From assembly GCA_946644025.1 (NCBI GenBank), contig CAMPCG010000094.1, forward strand, positions 1 to 9,230: a stretch of DNA of 9,230 nucleotides, read 5' to 3'. This DNA is from an uncultured Prevotellaceae bacterium. Lineage in GTDB: Bacteria > Bacteroidota > Bacteroidia > Bacteroidales > Bacteroidaceae. How positions within the stretch are numbered: position 1 is the first letter of the stretch; each line of letters begins with the position of its first letter. Of the stretch, positions 5,971 to 9,230 are shown in pieces. The position numbers and the translations under genes were made by a program. The notes under the pieces are model-generated. The model saw only the letters and a list, made by a program, of their open reading frames with translations, was not told the DNA's origin and searched no databases.

Positions 5971-7215
5971 TTACTTCAGCCGGAAGGTAACGGGGAGCGT
6001 GTACTTCACGCGCACAGGCTTGCCGTTCTGCCGTCCGGGTTTCCACTTCGGCATGGAGCCTACCACGCGGATGGCCTCGCCGTCGAGGTCGTCGTTCACC
6101 TTCTCCACCACCTTGGTGTTGCTGACGGTGCCGTCGGTCTCGACGATGAACTGCACGAGCACGCGGCCCTCGGTCTGAGCCTTGTGGGCGGCCTCAGGAT
6201 AGCGCACGTTCTCCACGAGGAACTTCATCATCCCCTCCATGCCACCGGGGAACTCGGGCATCTGCTCCACCACGTCGAACACTTTCTCGTAGTCGCCAGT
6301 GTCCACCACTTTCTTCTGCGGCTGGCTGTATACATAGTCGGTCACGGTCTCGGCCTGCAGGGCCAGGGCTATGCCCACGATGGGCACGAGTGCAAGGAGC
6401 TTGAGCAGACTCCTGCGGCTTGATTTCTTATTGTTAATCATCATGTCTATTCGGTTTTTGAGGGTACTGTGACTGATGCCGTTGGCCACTGAGTACCCGC
6501 AGCGGCTGACGGCTTTTTGGATAAGCAGATACTGATACTGACGCATATTGATGCCTTGAGAGAGCACCGCCTGGTCGGCCTCGTACTCATGGATGGCGCG
6601 CAGGTCCTGGCGCAGCATCCACACCGCGGGGTTGAACCATTGCAGGGCGGTGAGCGTATCAACGAGGAGCAGGTCCAGCGAATGGTGCTGGCTGATGTGT
6701 CCCCGTTCATGGGCGAGGATGGAGGCCACGCCCGACCCTTCCACAGGAAGGTTGTTGTAGTCGTTGCGGGAGAATACGATGAAGTGCATCCAGCTGAAGG
6801 GCGACAGGTCGCGCTGGGCGACGCAGATGACGCATCCGTCGGCCTGGGGGTGGCGCTCGCTGCTGCGTATGAGCATCCACACTCGGAGCACGCTCGTCAG
6901 CGTGTGACCCAGCGTGACGGCCATGCCGGCAAAGAACAGTGCCACGAGGGCTGTCTGCCAGAGGGGCGACGACGGCTCCTCCACGGCGGCTGTCAGCGGG
7001 CCGAGGCCGACGGTCGCCGCGTTTCCGTTCACCACCACCGTCTTGTGGACGGTGATGACCACCAGCGGCAGCACGAACGACGCCACGGCGGTGGTGAGCA
7101 GCACCACGCGGTTGACGCGGTGAAAGGTCTCACGGCTCAGCAGCAGACGGTAGAACATATAGAACACCGCCAGAAGCACGGCCACCTTCAGGTTGTATGC
7201 AAGAAACTCCATCAT
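5971..7215 (-). CDS. BlaR1-like M56 membrane metallopeptidase with C-terminal TonB domain
   Basis: The 414-residue inner-membrane protein has likely membrane segments at about 3-22, 36-56, 86-110 and 268-287. The M56 zinc protease motif is LAHERGH (His169, Glu170, His173), followed by the downstream HEYEADQ (about 209-215), which supplies the third metal ligand. After the last membrane segment the protein does not have BlaR1's penicillin-binding sensor. It ends instead in a TonB C-terminal domain (about 320-414), recognisable from MPEFPGGMEGMMKFLVENVRYP, GRVLVQFIVETDGTV and MPKWKPGRQNGKPVRVKY. By analogy with BlaR1/MecR1 it should respond to an envelope signal and trigger inactivation of the BlaI-type repressor encoded just upstream (6-base gap). 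What it senses is unknown, and beta-lactam sensing should not be assumed. Start at 7215 is the first of two adjacent ATGs; 7212 is equally possible. Confidence 0.92.
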   Translation of the reverse strand: MMEFLAYNLKVAVLLAVFYMFYRLLLSRETFHRVNRVVLLTTAVASFVLPLVVITVHKTVVVNGNAATVGLGPLTAAVEEPSSPLWQTALVALFFAGMAVTLGHTLTSVLRVWMLIRSSERHPQADGCVICVAQRDLSPFSWMHFIVFSRNDYNNLPVEGSGVASILAHERGHISQHHSLDLLLVDTLTALQWFNPAVWMLRQDLRAIHEYEADQAVLSQGINMRQYQYLLIQKAVSRCGYSVANGISHSTLKNRIDMMINNKKSSRRSLLKLLALVPIVGIALALQAETVTDYVYSQPQKKVVDTGDYEKVFDVVEQMPEFPGGMEGMMKFLVENVRYPEAAHKAQTEGRVLVQFIVETDGTVSNTKVVEKVNDDLDGEAIRVVGSMPKWKPGRQNGKPVRVKYTLPVTFRLK

Positions 7216-7221
7216 ACTCGT

Positions 7222-7605
7222 TCAGCTTTTACTCACAGGGCCGTCGGCAGCCCCCTCTTCAATCGTTTCTATCAGTTCTCGAAGTTCGTCCACGGAGATT
7301 TTCTCTTCCTTCACAAAGGCAGAGACGGCGCTCAGGTAGGAGTCGTTGAAGTAGTCGCGGATGATGCCGCCGAGGGTTGAGCGCCCGTACTCCTTCTCCG
7401 TGACGAGGGGGTAGTACTGGTAGCTCGTGCCATACTGCTTGTGGCCGAGGAAGCCTTTCTTCTCCAGTATGCGCACAATGGTCGACAGCGTGTTGAAGTG
7501 AGGGCGCGGCTCGTCGTAGAACTCCAGCAGCTCCTTCACAAACAAGGGGCCGTGCTGCCAGTACAGCTCCATAATCTCCCGTTCTTTCGTGGTCAGCTTA
7601 GTCAT
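7222..7605 (-). CDS. BlaI/MecI-family transcriptional repressor
   Basis: This 127-residue protein is a typical member in length and layout. An N-terminal winged-helix DNA-binding domain (about 1-70) has LTTKEREIMELYWQHGPLFVKELLEF and the recognition-helix region NTLSTIVRILEKKGFLGHKQYGTSYQYYPLV. A C-terminal helical dimerisation region (about 75-118) follows. In staphylococcal BlaI, cleavage occurs at an Asn-Phe bond; the matching stretch here reads VSAFVKEEKISVDELREL, with Ala96-Phe97 at the aligned position. It is first in a two-gene operon with the M56 peptidase (6-base gap) and probably represses its own promoter through the dyads at 7660-7699. The start at 7605 is fixed by the conserved N-terminus. 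The regulon beyond the operon is unknown. Confidence 0.94.
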   Translation of the reverse strand: MTKLTTKEREIMELYWQHGPLFVKELLEFYDEPRPHFNTLSTIVRILEKKGFLGHKQYGTSYQYYPLVTEKEYGRSTLGGIIRDYFNDSYLSAVSAFVKEEKISVDELRELIETIEEGAADGPVSKS

Positions 7606-7653
7606 GATTTACCGTTTTACGATTTACAACTTGTCAGTATCAGTATCCGCCGG

Positions 7654-7684
7654 CAAAGTAACTAAATGTTTTAGTTCCTCCCAA
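7654..7684 (-). promoter_or_regulatory. Probable Bacteroidota promoter of the BlaI-type/M56 operon
   Basis: Read on the minus strand, TTGG (7684-7681) is followed after 19 bases by TTACTTTG (7661-7654), one base away from the TAnnTTTG -7 box and with normal spacing to a -33-like element one base off TTTG. Transcription would start near 7648, giving a leader of about 40 bases before the ATG at 7605. The predicted operator dyads overlap both boxes, which supports the placement. Confidence 0.6.
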
Positions 7685-7699
7685 CTAATAGCTTTAGTT
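7660..7699. promoter_or_regulatory. Two operator-like dyads, candidate BlaI-family binding sites
   Basis: AACTAAA-TGT-TTTAGTT (7660-7676) is a perfect 7 bp inverted repeat, and AACTAA-TAGCT-TTAGTT (7683-7699) is a perfect 6 bp one. Both are 17 bases long with the same arms, and their centres are 23 bases apart, about two helical turns. A lone TTAGTT half-site occurs at 7734-7739. They lie 55-94 bases upstream of the repressor start and cover the promoter boxes. Paired dyads over the promoter are the usual BlaI/MecI operator arrangement. Confidence 0.75.
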
Positions 7700-7771
7700 T
7701 TTATGGTTTATTAAGCGGAAACCGGCCTATTTATTAGTTGTTCACACAAGCCTTGCCGCTTTTAGCCGCTT

Positions 7772-8959
7772 TCACCACTGCAAGTGGCGGAAATTCACGA
7801 TTCCGTTGTAGGGTTGCGCGCTCTCCTGCTGTCCGTCATAGACGACGGTGGTCTTCAGCAGCCGCTCCTTCAGCAGTGGGCGCAGATAGTTCATGTTGGC
7901 AAAGAAGTCGGCCGTCCAAGTCTGCGCCGACCTAATCTCGTAAGCCTCCACCAGATTGGGCGGCAGTATGCGCAGCACGTCCACCTCGCGCTGGCTCTTG
8001 TCGCGGTAGAAGAACAGCTGCTGCATGTTGTCGCCCCTGTTCAGGGAGAGCTTCATCATGTCGTTGATGACCATGTTCTCGAACAGCGGGCCACGCAGCG
8101 GATGCACGTCCATCTGCTGCTCTGTGGTGATGCCGAGGAGGAAGGTAGCCAGCCCCGTGTCATAGAAATAGAGCTTGGGCGTCTTTGTAAGCCGCTTGCC
8201 GATATTCGTGTAATAGGGGTGCAGCAGATAGACCACGTAGGAGGCGGCAAGAATACTAAGCCAGCTGCGGATGGTATTCACCGCCACCCCGACCTCGTTA
8301 GAAACTGCCGAGGCATTGAACTCCTGCCCCACTCGGCTGGCGCACAGGCGTATGAACGTCTGGAAAGCCTGCAGGTCCTTCACGTTGATAAGTGTACGCA
8401 CGTCGCGCTCAATATAAGTGGTATAATAGTTTGACAGCAGCGTCTGCCGGGCCGGCTCGCTGTCAGCCATCCATACGGCGGGGAATCCGCCATAGAGCAG
8501 CATCTTCGAGGTGGTGGCCTGTGGCTGGTGGCTCAGAATCTCGGTGGTGCTGAGTGGCAGCAGCGAGAAGACGGCGGTGCGCCCGGCCATCGACTGCGTC
8601 ACCTTCTCCATAAGTGCGAAGTTATTGCTGCCCGTCACGATGTAGCGATGGCGCGTTGAGCCTTGGAAGCGGTCCTCGTCCACGGTGACTTGCAGATAGG
8701 AGAAGATGGTGGGATAATGCTGTGCCTCGTCGATGATGACGCCGTCGGGATAGCGGTTGAGGAAGGCCACGGGGTCGGCCTGCACCTCGGCCAGCGTGGC
8801 GGCGTGCTCAAAGCTCACGTAAGGCAGGTCGGGAAACAGCTCCCGACAGAGCGTAGTCTTGCCCGACTGGCGCGGTCCGGTCAGCGTAATGATGGGCAAA
8901 ACGCTGAACGTGCCGGAAAACGCCGACGTTAAGGTCCTGGTGATGAACTGCTTACTCAT
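7772..8959 (-). CDS. AAA-family ATPase with DUF4143 domain
   Basis: This 395-residue cytoplasmic protein has an N-terminal AAA_14 P-loop domain: Walker A GPRQSGKTT (28-36), Walker B VIIDEAQ with Asp77 and Glu78, and the sensor-type strand YIVTGSNN near 110. The middle YYTTYIERDVRTLINVKDLQAFQTFIRLCASRVGQEFNASAVSNEVGVAVNTIRSWLSIL is typical of the winged-helix portion of this family. The C-terminal DUF4143 part contains KLYFYDTGLATFLLG and a nuclease-fold-like FYRDKSQREVDVLR...EAYEIRSAQTW. In many relatives the last motif ends E-x-K; here it is EIR, so nuclease activity is doubtful. Function of these proteins is not established, and they are commonly scattered as accessory genes in Bacteroidota. 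It has its own consensus promoter and is separated by 166 bases from the downstream repressor gene. ATG 8959 fits both the promoter distance and the family N-terminus. Confidence 0.92.
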   Translation of the reverse strand: MSKQFITRTLTSAFSGTFSVLPIITLTGPRQSGKTTLCRELFPDLPYVSFEHAATLAEVQADPVAFLNRYPDGVIIDEAQHYPTIFSYLQVTVDEDRFQGSTRHRYIVTGSNNFALMEKVTQSMAGRTAVFSLLPLSTTEILSHQPQATTSKMLLYGGFPAVWMADSEPARQTLLSNYYTTYIERDVRTLINVKDLQAFQTFIRLCASRVGQEFNASAVSNEVGVAVNTIRSWLSILAASYVVYLLHPYYTNIGKRLTKTPKLYFYDTGLATFLLGITTEQQMDVHPLRGPLFENMVINDMMKLSLNRGDNMQQLFFYRDKSQREVDVLRILPPNLVEAYEIRSAQTWTADFFANMNYLRPLLKERLLKTTVVYDGQQESAQPYNGIVNFRHLQW

Positions 8960-8967
8960 AATGCGGA

Positions 8968-8994
8968 CAAATTTAAAGTTGGACTTAAAATTTG
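8968..8994. promoter_or_regulatory. 27-bp AT-rich palindrome in the ATPase leader
   Basis: Arms 8968-8979 and 8983-8994 (12 bases each, beginning CAAATTT, one mismatched pair) flank a TGG centre. The palindrome lies between the -7 box (8997-9004) and the start codon of the ATPase gene, spanning the predicted transcription start. It could be an operator for a dimeric regulator or a leader hairpin in the mRNA. No regulator is identified. Confidence 0.55.
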
Positions 8995-8996
8995 GC

Positions 8997-9028
8997 CAAA
9001 GGTACGGCTTTTCCTCCTAACCACCAAA
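8997..9028 (-). promoter_or_regulatory. Consensus Bacteroidota promoter of the AAA/DUF4143 gene
   Basis: On the minus strand TTTG (9028-9025), 20 bases, then TACCTTTG (9004-8997) match the -33/-7 consensus exactly. Transcription should begin near 8990, about 30 bases before the ATG at 8959. Confidence 0.8.
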
Positions 9029-9134
9029 TATTTCGGGCATAAAATGACATTTCCCGCGCTTTTTCCCTTCCCACCGCCTTTATGAGAGGGACGCAGAGCG
9101 GACTTCGAGTTTAAAGAGTTCTCTATCACAAGGA

Positions 9135-9156
9135 GAGCCGTTCAAACTTTGGGTTT
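9135..9156 (+). repeat. Half-site related to the 5911-5957 hairpin
   Basis: These 22 bases align with 5919-5940 without gaps. The five differences are all C (at 5919-5940) versus T (here), and 17 positions are identical, including GAGCCGT, CAAAC and GGGT. The other arm of the hairpin is missing here, so this looks like a decayed or partial copy. The match was found by eye and is short. Confidence 0.4.
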
Positions 9157-9184
9157 AGATACAAGCCTTGGGATTTTTTATATG

Positions 9185-9224
9185 ATTATCCGCAATTATC
9201 CGCAAATGACGCTGAAAGCGTCAT
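9185..9224 (+). repeat. Direct repeat next to a short palindrome at the window edge
   Basis: ATTATCCGCA occurs twice in tandem (9185-9194 and 9195-9204). It is followed one base later by ATGACGCT-GAA-AGCGTCAT (9206-9224), an 8 bp perfect stem with a 3-base loop. The geometry matches the other palindromes in the window. The element may continue past the end of the sequence. No gene is visible between 8960 and 9230. Confidence 0.65.
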
Positions 9225-9230
9225 CGCTCA

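Noticed and set aside
7606..7627. GATTTAC repeated twice near the repressor start codon
   Set aside because: Only seven bases are shared and there is no symmetry; most likely chance in an AT-rich leader.
7775..7787. CCACT-GCA-AGTGG hairpin near the end of the ATPase gene
   Set aside because: The 5 bp stem lies wholly within the last coding codons, is short, and is not followed by a T-run on the minus strand.

Overview
The window looks like a chromosomal segment from a GC-rich member of the Bacteroidales (Bacteroidota), probably a Prevotellaceae-like gut or oral anaerobe. Four things point there: (i) promoters of the Bacteroidota form TTTG-N19/20-TAnnTTTG, two of them close to perfect; (ii) start codons with no Shine-Dalgarno sequence; (iii) gene families typical of the phylum, namely an M64 peptidase, a LolA-like secreted protein, an M56/TonB-C fusion paired with a BlaI repressor, and an AAA/DUF4143 ATPase; (iv) many short palindromic repeats between genes. 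The assignment is an inference from gene content; no rRNA or other phylogenetic marker is present.

Layout. Positions 2-5896 hold a rightward series: the 3' end of malQ (4-alpha-glucanotransferase), a secreted M64 zinc peptidase, a small secreted LolA-like protein with its own promoter, pepD (M20C aminoacyl-histidine dipeptidase), a 100-residue STAS protein and an alarmone (ppGpp) synthetase-like protein lacking an HD hydrolase domain. A 47-base, near-perfect hairpin at 5911-5957 separates this from a leftward series: an M56 membrane peptidase with a C-terminal TonB domain (5971-7215), a BlaI/MecI-type repressor (7222-7605) and, further upstream with its own promoter, an AAA/DUF4143 ATPase (7772-8959). 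The last 270 bases hold that promoter and several repeats, with no gene.

How the parts work together. The BlaI/M56 pair is a classic two-gene proteolysis-relieved repression module. Two 17-base dyads with AACTAA/TTAGTT arms overlap its predicted promoter and are the likely operators. STAS and alarmone synthetase genes lie 9 bases apart and are probably co-translated, suggesting a possible stress-signalling pair. The M64 peptidase, PepD and the LolA-like protein are peptide-handling or envelope functions without an obvious shared pathway.

The most unusual signal is a set of short palindromes, most with a 7-8 bp stem and a 3-base loop. One version shares the head CCCTTTCGTC and occurs as a 50-base tandem pair after the M64 gene, and as a 54-base tandem pair inside the M64 gene. 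The internal copies are translated in frame and add two 18-residue repeats between the N-terminal domain and the protease domain. This looks like a REP/MITE-type element that has entered a coding sequence.
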